A stretch of 64,000 bases of DNA from an uncultured Aquimarina sp. (GTDB lineage Bacteria; Bacteroidota; Bacteroidia; Flavobacteriales; Flavobacteriaceae): positions 620,001 to 684,000 of the forward strand of contig NZ_CANLOZ010000001.1 of the NCBI RefSeq assembly GCF_947492965.1. Direction: 5' to 3'. This document shows positions 48,193-56,287 of this stretch, in pieces. Each line of letters opens with the position of its first letter. Position 1 is the stretch's first letter. The notes beneath the pieces were generated by a model. The model did no database searches, had not been told where the DNA came from, and worked only from the letters and a program-made list of their open reading frames with translations. Position numbers and translations under genes: made by a program.

Positions 48193-48558
48193 TTATTGCT
48201 TTTTCAAGGCGTCAGCAGCTTTATTAGCTCCGTCTTTCACTGCGTCTTTTGCAGCATCAACTGCATCACCAGCAGCTTCTTTTGCAGCGTCAACAGCACC
48301 GTCAACAGCTTCACCAGCTGCAGCTTTAACAGAATCTACTACTTCTCCAGCAGCTTCTTTAGCCTCTTCTACTGCTTCACTAGCAGCTTCTTTAGCTTCC
48401 TCTGCAGCATTTTTCACTTCTTCTTTAGCTTCCTCTGCAGCATTTTTTACTTCTTCTACAGCTTCTTCCGCAGCATCTTCAGCTTTTTTAGTGTCTTTAC
48501 AAGACGTAACTGATACTGCAAACATTAGAGCGATTGCTCCTAAAAATAATCTTTTCAT
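48193..48558 (-). CDS. Alanine/glutamate/lysine-rich repetitive lipoprotein, LEA-like
   Basis: This 121-residue protein has a lipobox VTSC (Cys20). The rest is almost wholly repeats of the type AAEEAKEEVKN, AAKDAVKDG, built from Ala, Glu, Lys, Asp and Val with a roughly 11-residue period. That predicts a long amphipathic helix or coiled coil. The composition resembles late-embryogenesis-abundant and apolipoprotein-like stress proteins. It may protect or stabilise the envelope, but the function is inferred from composition only. A TAAATTTG box (48594-48601, minus strand) could be its -7 element. Confidence 0.75.
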   Translation of the reverse strand: MKRLFLGAIALMFAVSVTSCKDTKKAEDAAEEAVEEVKNAAEEAKEEVKNAAEEAKEAASEAVEEAKEAAGEVVDSVKAAAGEAVDGAVDAAKEAAGDAVDAAKDAVKDGANKAADALKKQ

Positions 48559-48611
48559 AATTGATAGATATAGTTAATTGGGTTATTCAACGTCAAATTT
48601 AACATTTTATT

Positions 48612-49385
48612 TTAATATTCGTTTTTTTCTATCAAGTATTTCCAGTACCGCTTTGGAAGATGTTGTATATGTAGTTTTGAATTCTTTCGGGATTTTATAT
48701 TTACACTATCATAATAAGATTTCCATAGTTTTTGAAAATCCATTTCTTGTGCGGAGTATACATCTTTTTCAATCGTTGTTCGTAGTTTAGAAAAAAAGTC
48801 TACTGTAATGAATTCTATATTGATGAGATTGTAGCATATACCGTATCCTCTTTTAATGTCATATATAATCCATTTCTGATCTGCATATCTGTCTTTGAAA
48901 TGGCGTATCAACAATGGTAAGACATTGAAATCTGGTTCTACTGTGGCAACATAGTAATCATCTTTTGTTTTTTTAAATCGTACAAAGGCTTCCATGCGGT
49001 GTTTTTCTCTTTGTACCATTTTGGCAACTTGGCTAATTTTTAAAATGTCTTTGTTACTATAATCTAAACCTATGTTTTGCGAAGTGTCAAAAATATTTTG
49101 AATATAAGATAAAAGGGTGTTTTCTACACCTTTGATCTCACTTAAAAAAGCCTTGAAAATTGCTCGTTTTTGTGGTTTCGGAACTTTTTTCCGTAGACCA
49201 TCCCATACTCTTTTTGCCTTTGTTTTATCTGTATGTACAATTTCGGAAATTGTAAATAGTTGGTTGTTTTCTTCAGATTGCTTCTGTATTAGTGGTAGTT
49301 GTATTTTTTGTTCATATACCATAAATACGCACGACAGAAACCCATCAAAACTTCCATCGTATTGTAATATAGTATGAGGTGCCAT
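48612..49385 (-). CDS. Putative DNA-repair partner protein (TIGR03915/DUF4130 type)
   Basis: This 257-residue protein begins TILQYDGSFDGFLSCVFMVYE, contains QREKHRMEAFVRFKKTKDDYYVA and ends with PKRYWKYLIEKN, all typical of the TIGR03915/DUF4130 family. That family is found almost always next to a radical-SAM partner, as here. Its C-terminal part resembles uracil-DNA-glycosylase-associated DUF4130 sequences. A DNA-repair or modification role is suggested by association, not shown. It starts 6 bp after the radical-SAM stop and is the last gene of a three-gene operon. Confidence 0.85.
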   Translation of the reverse strand: MAPHTILQYDGSFDGFLSCVFMVYEQKIQLPLIQKQSEENNQLFTISEIVHTDKTKAKRVWDGLRKKVPKPQKRAIFKAFLSEIKGVENTLLSYIQNIFDTSQNIGLDYSNKDILKISQVAKMVQREKHRMEAFVRFKKTKDDYYVATVEPDFNVLPLLIRHFKDRYADQKWIIYDIKRGYGICYNLINIEFITVDFFSKLRTTIEKDVYSAQEMDFQKLWKSYYDSVNIKSRKNSKLHIQHLPKRYWKYLIEKNEY

Positions 49386-49391
49386 GATTAA

Positions 49392-50654
49392 TTATGAAAA
49401 GAGACTTAGTTGATTACTAAAGTGTTTTTGATGCTTACTATATGAATTACGGAGTATCACATTTTTAAGTCGAGTAGGAGAAATGTCCTTGTGGTAACTA
49501 TCTTTAGAATCACAGGTGATAAAGTACTTTGCTCTATTTAGGGAAATGCCTATTGCTTTTAGATGACTCCAATTTAATTTTCTAAATTTTCTAGCTTGTA
49601 TTATTTTATACACTGATTGCATTCCTATTCCAGGTACTCTAGCTAATAAATTTTTGTCTGCCTTATTGATGTCAACCGGAAAGGTTTCTGGACTTCTTAA
49701 CGCCCAACTTAGTTTTGGATCTATGTCTAGGTCGAGATTTTTGTGATCGTCGTTTAATAACTCTTGAATGGAAAACCCATAAAATCGCAATAACCAGTCT
49801 GTTTGATAGAGTCGGTTTTCTCTCAGAATTGGAACTTCTGTATGTATTGACGGTAACCGATCATCTTTACTAATAGGAATGTATCCAGAATAATATACCC
49901 TACGCATATTGAATTTTTTGTAATAGTAGGTAGCTGAGTACATGATATCTCTATCACTTTCTCCAGTTGCTCCAATGATCATTTGTGTACTTTGTCCAGC
50001 AGGAGCATATTTGGGAGTATTTTTTAGTAGTTTTCGTTCGGCTTTATACTGTATAATCTCATTCTTCACCTTATTCATTGGTTTAATAAAGTCTTCATGC
50101 TTTTTATCTGGAGCGAGAAGTTTTAATCCTGATACAGTAGGTATTTCGATGTTTACGCTAAGACGATCGGCGTATAAACCAGCTTCTCTCATCAACTCAT
50201 CACTAGTGCCCGGAATAGATTTTAAATGGATATAACCGTTAAAGTTTTCTTCTAATCGTAGTTTTTTGGCAACTGCTATTAACCGTTCCATGGTATAGTC
50301 AGAACTTTTAAAAATTCCTGAACTCAGAAATAATCCTTCTATATAGTTTCTTCTGTAAAAACTTACAGTTAAATCTACAACTTCCTGAATTTTAAAAGCA
50401 GCTCTTTTAATATCATTACTTTTTCTCGTTACACAGTAAGCACAATCAAAAATACAGTGATTGGTGAGTAAGATTTTTAATAAAGAAACACATCGTCCAT
50501 CTTCTGTATAACTATGGCATATGCCCATTGCTGTAGTGTTACCAAGACTTTTTTCTTTGTTAGCTCTTTTAACTCCACTACTTGCGCAGGATACATCATA
50601 TTTTGCAGCATCTGCAAGAATTGATAATTTCTCGCGAATTCTGTCAAACGACAT
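49392..50654 (-). CDS. Putative DNA modification/repair radical SAM protein (TIGR03916 type)
   Basis: This 420-residue protein has the radical-SAM cluster site Cys67-x3-Cys71-x2-Cys74 (NHCIFDCAYC), which binds a 4Fe-4S cluster and SAM. Near the C-terminus (about 330-385) a helix-hairpin-helix segment (DINKADKNLLARVPGIG) predicts DNA binding. The chemistry resembles spore photoproduct lyase-type lesion repair only in outline; the lesion is unknown. Its start overlaps the end of the DUF559 gene by 11 bp and it precedes the TIGR03915-like gene by 6 bp. Confidence 0.88.
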   Translation of the reverse strand: MSFDRIREKLSILADAAKYDVSCASSGVKRANKEKSLGNTTAMGICHSYTEDGRCVSLLKILLTNHCIFDCAYCVTRKSNDIKRAAFKIQEVVDLTVSFYRRNYIEGLFLSSGIFKSSDYTMERLIAVAKKLRLEENFNGYIHLKSIPGTSDELMREAGLYADRLSVNIEIPTVSGLKLLAPDKKHEDFIKPMNKVKNEIIQYKAERKLLKNTPKYAPAGQSTQMIIGATGESDRDIMYSATYYYKKFNMRRVYYSGYIPISKDDRLPSIHTEVPILRENRLYQTDWLLRFYGFSIQELLNDDHKNLDLDIDPKLSWALRSPETFPVDINKADKNLLARVPGIGMQSVYKIIQARKFRKLNWSHLKAIGISLNRAKYFITCDSKDSYHKDISPTRLKNVILRNSYSKHQKHFSNQLSLFS

Positions 50655-51024
50655 AAGATGAGGTGTTTTGCTGATTTATGAGATGTTTTAATGCTCTAAA
50701 AACTTCTTCTATATCTACAAGAATTTGATGATCTGTAAAACGAAGTACCGTAATTCCCAAAGAATGAATATGTAATTTTTTTGGAGCATCTAAGTTGTAC
50801 ACGTCAGAAAACTCATGCGCGTACCCATCAATCTCTATTGCGATTTTAAAAGTAGGACAATAAAAATCAAAGGTGTAATTATTAATTCTATGATCCTGAA
50901 GAAAGTAATATCCCTTTTGTGTCAATCTTCTATGTAATTCTTCTTTTACAGGTATAGAATTGTTTAAAGAATATCGTATTGTTTTTTCAGATTCTGGTCG
51001 ATGTAATAAGATTTGTGGTATCAT
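50644..51024 (-). CDS. DUF559 / Vsr-like nuclease-fold protein
   Basis: This 126-residue protein matches the DUF559 family with a PD-(D/E)xK-type core: Asp53 in FDFYCP, then Glu64-x-Asp66 in AIEIDGYAH. Related Vsr proteins nick DNA at mismatches. It is the first gene of the operon, overlaps the radical-SAM gene by 11 bp, and is divergent from the S24 repressor. Its promoter has a TAAATTTG -7 box touching an operator. A nuclease upstream of two repair-type genes fits a damage-processing operon, but this is inference. Confidence 0.8.
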   Translation of the reverse strand: MIPQILLHRPESEKTIRYSLNNSIPVKEELHRRLTQKGYYFLQDHRINNYTFDFYCPTFKIAIEIDGYAHEFSDVYNLDAPKKLHIHSLGITVLRFTDHQILVDIEEVFRALKHLINQQNTSSYVV

Positions 51025-51050
51025 AGATGATAGTTAACTAGTAATTTTTC

Positions 51051-51058
51051 CAAATTTA
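51051..51058 (-). promoter_or_regulatory. -7 element of the DUF559-radical SAM operon
   Basis: On the minus strand the sequence reads TAAATTTG, a full match to TAnnTTTG, 26 bp before the DUF559 start. Operator 1 directly abuts it in the spacer; the -33 position holds only a weak TTTA. Confidence 0.6.
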
Positions 51059-51072
51059 TGGAATAATTCCAA
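51058..51072. promoter_or_regulatory. Operator 1 of the S24 repressor (predicted)
   Basis: ATGGAATAATTCCAA is a near-perfect odd-length palindrome (13 of 15 like operator 2). It fills the spacer beside the -7 box of the DUF559 operon, where bound repressor would exclude RNA polymerase. Confidence 0.65.
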
Positions 51073-51099
51073 AAAAATAAAAATGAAATTATGTTAAAA

Positions 51100-51114
51100 T
51101 TGGAATTATTCCAA
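51100..51114. promoter_or_regulatory. Operator 2 of the S24 repressor (predicted)
   Basis: TTGGAATTATTCCAA is a perfect palindrome about a central T. It starts on the -33 TTG of the repressor's own promoter. Its centre is 42 bp from that of operator 1, four helical turns. Confidence 0.7.
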
Positions 51115-51129
51115 AAAATAGTATATTTG
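51100..51129 (+). promoter_or_regulatory. Promoter of the S24 repressor gene
   Basis: TTG (51100-51102) lies 19 bp before TATATTTG (51122-51129), a full TAnnTTTG match. The -33 part lies inside operator 2, so autorepression is expected. Confidence 0.6.
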
Positions 51130-51130
51130 T

Positions 51131-51145
51131 TAAGAATTGCTCCAA
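51131..51145. promoter_or_regulatory. Degenerate operator 3 (predicted)
   Basis: TAAGAATTGCTCCAA matches operator 2 at 11 of 15 positions and lies just past the repressor's -7 box. Its centre is 31 bp from that of operator 2, three helical turns. It is likely a low-affinity site, if real. Confidence 0.4.
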
Positions 51146-51189
51146 AACCTAGTGACAGAAATGTATGCTAATAAATAAATCGAAGTTGT

Positions 51190-51957
51190 ATGGATAATAT
51201 AACCAACCAAACCATTCAACGCTTCAAATCTATTCGCGAGGAAAATCATTTTACACAATCTGATTTTGCCAGAGTTTTAGATATTAAAAATTCTACTGCG
51301 GATATAGAAAGAGGGAAAACCAAAATTTCGGGAAAAGTTGTTTCTAAACTACTTCAGGAGTTTGGAGTAAACCCTCTTTGGTTGTTTGGTGAAAGTGATC
51401 AAAAAAAAATTCAGTTACATAACGGTGATGTTTCACCAAAGATGGTAACCGTAGATTCAGAGAATAACGAAAACATTGTTCTTGTTAATGTAAAAGCCGC
51501 AGCTGGCTATCCTCATAATGTACAGGATGTGGATTGGTATCAGCAATTACCTGCTTTTGATATCCCCCTTCCGGAGTATAGAAATGCTACTTACAGAGGT
51601 TTTCAAGTAGAAGGTGATAGTATGCTACCGGTACTTGAGCCTAAAGAATGGGTGATAGGAAAAGCTGTAAATAATCTTTCTGAAATAAGAAGCAACGCAT
51701 TGTATGTAGTAGTTTTACACGATAGTGTTGTGGTAAAAAAGGTTAGGAAAAATGATGATTCTTCTTCATTAACCTTAATTTCTTTAAATGCAGATTATCT
51801 TCCTTACTCTATAAAGGCACATCAAATAGTAGAATTATGGGAGGTGAATAGTAAACTAAGTTTTAATATCGATGCAAATTCGGATACGGCAAGTATAAAA
51901 CAATTGCAAGATGCAATGTTGGCTCTTACATCGGAAGTACGAAGTTTAAAAAATTAG
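51190..51957 (+). CDS. LexA/CI-like repressor with XRE helix-turn-helix and S24 peptidase domain
   Basis: This 255-residue protein has an XRE-type helix-turn-helix at about 9-60 (FTQSDFARVLDIKNSTADIERG). A peptidase S24 domain covers about 96-225, with catalytic Ser144 (VEGDSMLPVL), Lys183 (VVVKKV) and a putative self-cleavage Ala105-Gly106 (KAAAGYP). In this family DNA damage triggers RecA-aided self-cleavage and release of the operator, and the residues needed are all present. It is divergent from the DUF559-radical SAM-TIGR03915 operon, with palindromes on both promoters, so it very probably controls that operon and itself. It overlaps the convergent App1-like gene by 4 bp. Confidence 0.9.
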   Translation: MDNITNQTIQRFKSIREENHFTQSDFARVLDIKNSTADIERGKTKISGKVVSKLLQEFGVNPLWLFGESDQKKIQLHNGDVSPKMVTVDSENNENIVLVNVKAAAGYPHNVQDVDWYQQLPAFDIPLPEYRNATYRGFQVEGDSMLPVLEPKEWVIGKAVNNLSEIRSNALYVVVLHDSVVVKKVRKNDDSSSLTLISLNADYLPYSIKAHQIVELWEVNSKLSFNIDANSDTASIKQLQDAMLALTSEVRSLKN

Positions 51958-52949
51958 TCTATAAATCCTTGTTCTCTTGCATGTTCTTCTGCTTCTAATG
52001 AAGAGTGGGCAAGCAGTATAGGTACAATATCGAAAGAATCAATAATTTTTTTGATTCTTCTCTCTTTGCGCTTATGATTTACGCTTCTTAGATAAATTGC
52101 TAATATTCTATTAGGATATTTTTTTGCAATATTCGTATAAATCTCTGCATCTTTCTCTCCGCTATCTCCTATTAAAATAAATTTCATATCAGGATATAAT
52201 TCCAATAGGTTGATTATTTCTGTGTACTTGTGAGGTGTTTTTAGTTTTGGAGTTTTATCCAAAAATGTTCTAAAATCCCTGAGTAAAATGGGACCTTTAG
52301 GAAAAGCGTGTATTTTTAAAAAAGCACTTAGATAGTCATATAAATTCCAGGGACTGTTGCTCACATAAAAAATAGGATTAGTCGTTTTTGAGTTTTTACC
52401 TTTTCTTAATTTTTGATAAAACTCAACTGTTCCTTCTAGAGGGAGGCGTCTATCAAAATTTTTGAAAAATGTATTAGCAATAACCCTCCATTTAAACAAT
52501 GATGCTACACCTGTATGTAAAATCGTATCATCAATATCACTGATAACACCATAGGATGCGTTCGCTGAAGGTACTAACATGCTGCCTTCAAAAATATTTG
52601 ATTGAATAATTTTTTTGTTCTGGATTTTATAAGAAACGGTATAAGGTATCCATCCTTCTTCATTAATTAGATTATCCGTGTTAATGGAATTTTCATCAAA
52701 ATGATAATAACCTTCTAGATCTGTTATCGTTGTGAATGTTTGAGTTTCAGAAAGCTTCAATTCAATAGGGACCTTTTTAACCTCGTCACTTTCAAATTGC
52801 TTATAAATATTATAAAGAGTTCTAAATGTTTTCGTGTTCCCATCAAAACGAATGTTTTCATCTTCTAAAGCTCTCCCGGTAGCTCTAAGCCTAGAGTTAG
52901 TTCCATAGCCAAGATAGGTGTTGATTCGTAAGGGTTTTTTCTTAAACAT
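51954..52949 (-). CDS. App1-family phosphatidate phosphatase-like protein (DUF2183)
   Basis: This 331-residue protein has the family's catalytic HAD-like motif SDIDDTILHTG (Asp138-Ile-Asp140-Asp-Thr), then YVSNSPWNLYDYLSAFL, GPILLRDF and ILIGDSGEKDAEIY. Yeast App1 dephosphorylates phosphatidate and related lipids; bacterial homologues are assumed to act on phospholipids. No signal peptide is visible. It is a single gene between the repressor (convergent, 4-bp overlap) and the terminator of hppA. Confidence 0.88.
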   Translation of the reverse strand: MFKKKPLRINTYLGYGTNSRLRATGRALEDENIRFDGNTKTFRTLYNIYKQFESDEVKKVPIELKLSETQTFTTITDLEGYYHFDENSINTDNLINEEGWIPYTVSYKIQNKKIIQSNIFEGSMLVPSANASYGVISDIDDTILHTGVASLFKWRVIANTFFKNFDRRLPLEGTVEFYQKLRKGKNSKTTNPIFYVSNSPWNLYDYLSAFLKIHAFPKGPILLRDFRTFLDKTPKLKTPHKYTEIINLLELYPDMKFILIGDSGEKDAEIYTNIAKKYPNRILAIYLRSVNHKRKERRIKKIIDSFDIVPILLAHSSLEAEEHAREQGFID

Positions 52950-52974
52950 TCATTCGGCGTTGATCCATAAAGAT

Positions 52975-53004
52975 AAAAAACCTCGCTAATGGGCGAGGTT
53001 TTTT
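52975..53004 (-). terminator. Terminator of hppA
   Basis: A perfect hairpin (AAAAAACCTCGC/GCGAGGTTTTTT) lies 18 bp past the hppA stop. Its symmetry would let it work on both strands. Confidence 0.92.
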
Positions 53005-53022
53005 AATCTATTTCTTTTACAA

Positions 53023-55440
53023 TTATTGTAAACTGGCCTTAATTTCTTCAATTTTAGCTTTTACTTCTTCTTCTGTTCCTTCTAATTTTTTAATTTCGGT
53101 TGAAGTTTTACCGTTCATAGTCGTTTTTATAGATACTTCTGCTTTAGCTATATCGCCATCCATTTCCATAGTAACTTCAATTTGTTTTTGAATTTCTTTT
53201 GAAGAAGTGTCTTTTGATTTTACTATTTCAATTTCTTCATTTACGACTGCAACCGCAGTTTCTGATGTGTGTCCACCTAGAATAGGAGCAATAACAAGTC
53301 CTATAAGACAGGTTAATTTGATTAATATATTCATAGATGGTCCAGAAGTGTCTTTAAAAGGATCTCCAACGGTATCTCCTGTTACTGCTGCTTTGTGAGC
53401 ATCAGATCCCTTGTAAGTCATTTCTCCATTGATTTCTACACCAGCTTCGAAAGATTTTTTAGCATTATCCCAAGCACCACCAGCATTATTCTGAAAAATA
53501 GCCCATAGCACACCACTTACTGTAACACCAGCCATATATCCACCTAACATTTCTGCAATTGCTTGATGATTCATTCCAAAAATCATGGGAATAAATGCAA
53601 TTGCCAATGGGAATCCTATAGTTAGTAATCCAGGTAACATCATTTCTTTTAATGATGCTTTTGTAGAAATAGCGACACATTTATCATATTCTGGTTTCCC
53701 GGTTCCTTCCATGATTCCAGCAATTTCTTTAAATTGACGACGTACTTCATATACCATTTCCATCGCTGCCTTTCCTACAGCGTTCATAGCCAATGCGGAG
53801 AATACAACAGGTACCATTCCTCCAATAAATAACATTGCTAATACTGGTGCTTTAAAAATATTGATTCCGTCAATTTCGGTAAAAGTAACATAAGCAGCAA
53901 ATAATGCTAGAGATGTTAGCGCAGCAGATGCAATAGCAAAACCTTTACCAGTGGCAGCAGTTGTATTTCCGACGGAGTCTAAAATATCAGTGCGTTCTCT
54001 TACGATAGGTTCTTGTTCGCTCATTTCTGCAATTCCTCCTGCATTATCTGCAATAGGTCCAAAAGCATCTATGGCTAATTGCATTGCTGTTGTAGCCATC
54101 ATTGCAGAGGCCGCCATTGCAACTCCATAGAAACCTGCGAACGCGTAGGATGCCCAAATAGCACCAGCAAACAATAGCACAGAAGAGAAAGTAGAAATCA
54201 TACCTGTAGCTAATCCAGCAATAATATTGGTTCCAGCTCCAGTACTTGATTTTTGTACAATTTCTAAAATCGGTTTTTTACCTAATCCTGTGTAGTATTC
54301 AGTAACTGCAGAAATAACTCCACCTACGAAGAGACCGACTAAAGTTGCATAAAATACTCGCATAGATGAAATATCAACAAGCCCTTCTCCAAAAAATTCC
54401 ATTTTCATGGTTTCAGGTAGCATATAAGTACATAACGCAAAACAAGAAATAGCTACCAAAGCAATTGAAGTCCAGTTTCCTATATTAAGAGCTCCCATTA
54501 CTTGAGCTTCTTTAGCTTCATTGGTTTTTATTTTTACTAGCATTGTTCCAATTACAGAAATAATAATTCCAGCACCAGCAATAGCAACTGGCAATAATAC
54601 TGGTCCAATCCCATTAAATCCTTCATTAACGATGTTTCCGCCCATATCTTTTATGATATAGTTTCCTAATACCATGGCAGCTAAAACAGTTGCTACGTAA
54701 GATCCAAATAAATCAGCACCCATTCCGGCAACATCTCCAACATTATCTCCAACGTTATCTGCAATGGTAGCAGGGTTACGAGGGTCATCTTCTGGAATAC
54801 CTGCTTCTACTTTACCTACAAGATCGGCTCCTACATCAGCAGCTTTAGTATAGATTCCACCACCAACACGAGCGAACAATGCTATAGATTCAGCTCCTAG
54901 AGAAAATCCAGCCAATGTCTCCAATACAACAGTCATATCCATAGTGTTGGTCCATTCTCCTCCCATAAAGAAGTGAAAAAATATGATAAAGAAAGCTGTC
55001 AATCCTAGTACCGCTAAACCAGCAACACCAAGTCCCATAACAGTACCACCTCCAAAAGATATTTTAAGTGCATTAGGTAAACTAGTTCGGGCTGCTTGAG
55101 TAGTTCTTACATTTGTTTTGGTAGCTATTTTCATACCTATATTACCAGCAAAAGCAGAGAAAACCGCTCCAAAAATAAAAGCGATAACAATTAACCAGTG
55201 AGTAGTTGGGACTATAAATGAAACGATAGCAAGTAATACACTAACTATTATAACAAATATCGAAAGTAATTTATATTCAGCATTTAGGAATGCTAAGGCA
55301 CCTTCATAGATGTGATCTGAAATTTCTTTCATTTTACCATCTCCAGCATCTTGTTTCATTACCCAAGATTTTTTAACTAGCATATAAATAAGCCCCAGTG
55401 CTGCCAAAACAATTGGCATATAAATCATGTTTGATTCCAT
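53023..55440 (-). CDS. hppA: Membrane-bound ion-pumping pyrophosphatase
   Basis: This 805-residue protein has about 16 membrane helices. The pyrophosphate-site motifs are present: [32 protein letters not shown], and [21 protein letters not shown]. The [10 protein letters not shown] segment has Ala where potassium-independent enzymes have Lys, which points to a K+-dependent enzyme; whether it moves Na+ or H+ I cannot decide. A hydrophilic tail of roughly 80 residues, acidic and lysine-rich ([20 protein letters not shown] onward), extends past the usual C-terminus. The soluble pyrophosphatase gene lies directly upstream behind its own terminator. Confidence 0.96.
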   Translation of the reverse strand: MESNMIYMPIVLAALGLIYMLVKKSWVMKQDAGDGKMKEISDHIYEGALAFLNAEYKLLSIFVIIVSVLLAIVSFIVPTTHWLIVIAFIFGAVFSAFAGNIGMKIATKTNVRTTQAARTSLPNALKISFGGGTVMGLGVAGLAVLGLTAFFIIFFHFFMGGEWTNTMDMTVVLETLAGFSLGAESIALFARVGGGIYTKAADVGADLVGKVEAGIPEDDPRNPATIADNVGDNVGDVAGMGADLFGSYVATVLAAMVLGNYIIKDMGGNIVNEGFNGIGPVLLPVAIAGAGIIISVIGTMLVKIKTNEAKEAQVMGALNIGNWTSIALVAISCFALCTYMLPETMKMEFFGEGLVDISSMRVFYATLVGLFVGGVISAVTEYYTGLGKKPILEIVQKSSTGAGTNIIAGLATGMISTFSSVLLFAGAIWASYAFAGFYGVAMAASAMMATTAMQLAIDAFGPIADNAGGIAEMSEQEPIVRERTDILDSVGNTTAATGKGFAIASAALTSLALFAAYVTFTEIDGINIFKAPVLAMLFIGGMVPVVFSALAMNAVGKAAMEMVYEVRRQFKEIAGIMEGTGKPEYDKCVAISTKASLKEMMLPGLLTIGFPLAIAFIPMIFGMNHQAIAEMLGGYMAGVTVSGVLWAIFQNNAGGAWDNAKKSFEAGVEINGEMTYKGSDAHKAAVTGDTVGDPFKDTSGPSMNILIKLTCLIGLVIAPILGGHTSETAVAVVNEEIEIVKSKDTSSKEIQKQIEVTMEMDGDIAKAEVSIKTTMNGKTSTEIKKLEGTEEEVKAKIEEIKASLQ

Positions 55441-55493
55441 TAAAAGTCTTTTTAGTTAATTAGTCGCTAAATGTAATAAAATCATATAAATAT

Positions 55494-55532
55494 AAAAAGC
55501 GCAATGTTTTATCAAAAACATTGCGCTTTTTT
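55494..55532 (-). terminator. Terminator of ppa
   Basis: A strong hairpin (AAAAAGCGCAATGTTTT/AAAACATTGCGCTTTTT) lies 20 bp past the ppa stop on the minus strand and separates it from hppA. Confidence 0.92.
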
Positions 55533-55551
55533 AGTATTTTATAGCTCTTGA

Positions 55552-56082
55552 TTAGTGTATGCTAAATAATCCTTCAGGTTTATCTTGTATATCCTCAAAA
55601 CGTTTAACACAAGCTTTGATGATTTCTTTGGCTTCATCTATATTACCCCAGCCACCAACATCTACTTTCTTTTCTTCAAGATCCTTGTATACTTGGAAAA
55701 AGTGTTCTATCTCTTTAATCAAATGCGGATTCATTTCTTTCAGATCAGCTAATTTGCTTGCTATTGGATCTGCAACTGGTACACATATTATTTTTTCGTC
55801 AGGACCTTTTTCATCCGTCATGTGAAAAACTCCGATAGGTTTAACTTCTATAACACATCCTGGAAAAGTAGGTTCCGTTACCAAAACTAATACATCTAAA
55901 GGGTCACCGTCTAATGCCATAGTTTCAGGAATGAAACCATAATCAGCGGGATACATCATTGATGAAAAAATCATTCGATCGTAACGGATTTTTTTTATAT
56001 CGAAGTCATATTCGTATTTATTACGACTTCCTTTTGGTATTTCGATAAGTACATCGAAACTTTCGCGAGTTGCTGCGCTCAT
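55552..56082 (-). CDS. ppa: Soluble inorganic pyrophosphatase, family I
   Basis: This 176-residue protein is of usual family I length. The active-site signature DGDPLD spans 58-63, preceded by MMYPADYGFIPET, with GVFHMTDEKGPDEKIICVP downstream. It hydrolyses pyrophosphate to phosphate with Mg2+ in the cytoplasm and drives biosynthetic reactions. A TATATTTG box upstream is a good -7 candidate, without a clear -33. Having the heat-dissipating and the energy-saving enzyme side by side suggests coordinated use. Confidence 0.96.
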   Translation of the reverse strand: MSAATRESFDVLIEIPKGSRNKYEYDFDIKKIRYDRMIFSSMMYPADYGFIPETMALDGDPLDVLVLVTEPTFPGCVIEVKPIGVFHMTDEKGPDEKIICVPVADPIASKLADLKEMNPHLIKEIEHFFQVYKDLEEKKVDVGGWGNIDEAKEIIKACVKRFEDIQDKPEGLFSIH

Positions 56083-56287
56083 ATTCTAATTCTCATTTTT
56101 ATGGGCGGCAAATATAAGTATTACAAGGGGTTGGTTAAAATTTATTCCCAAAAATAACACGGTTTTTTACTAAATTTTAATGTTATCGTAACCTAAAAGG
56201 TTTTCGTAAAAATCAATTCTTTCATTTTTAGAAAAGAAATAAAACTTTAAAGATGAATAAAAGATAAAGTGTACTCCAAAAATATAC

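Noticed and set aside
48166..48513. Cys/Ser/Phe-rich plus-strand frame
   Set aside because: It is the complement of the repetitive alanine-rich lipoprotein gene; the odd composition is an artefact of that.
51190..51957. Reading the S24 gene as a prophage CI repressor
   Set aside because: No phage gene lies nearby and the palindromes sit on a repair-type operon, so a host damage regulator is the better fit.
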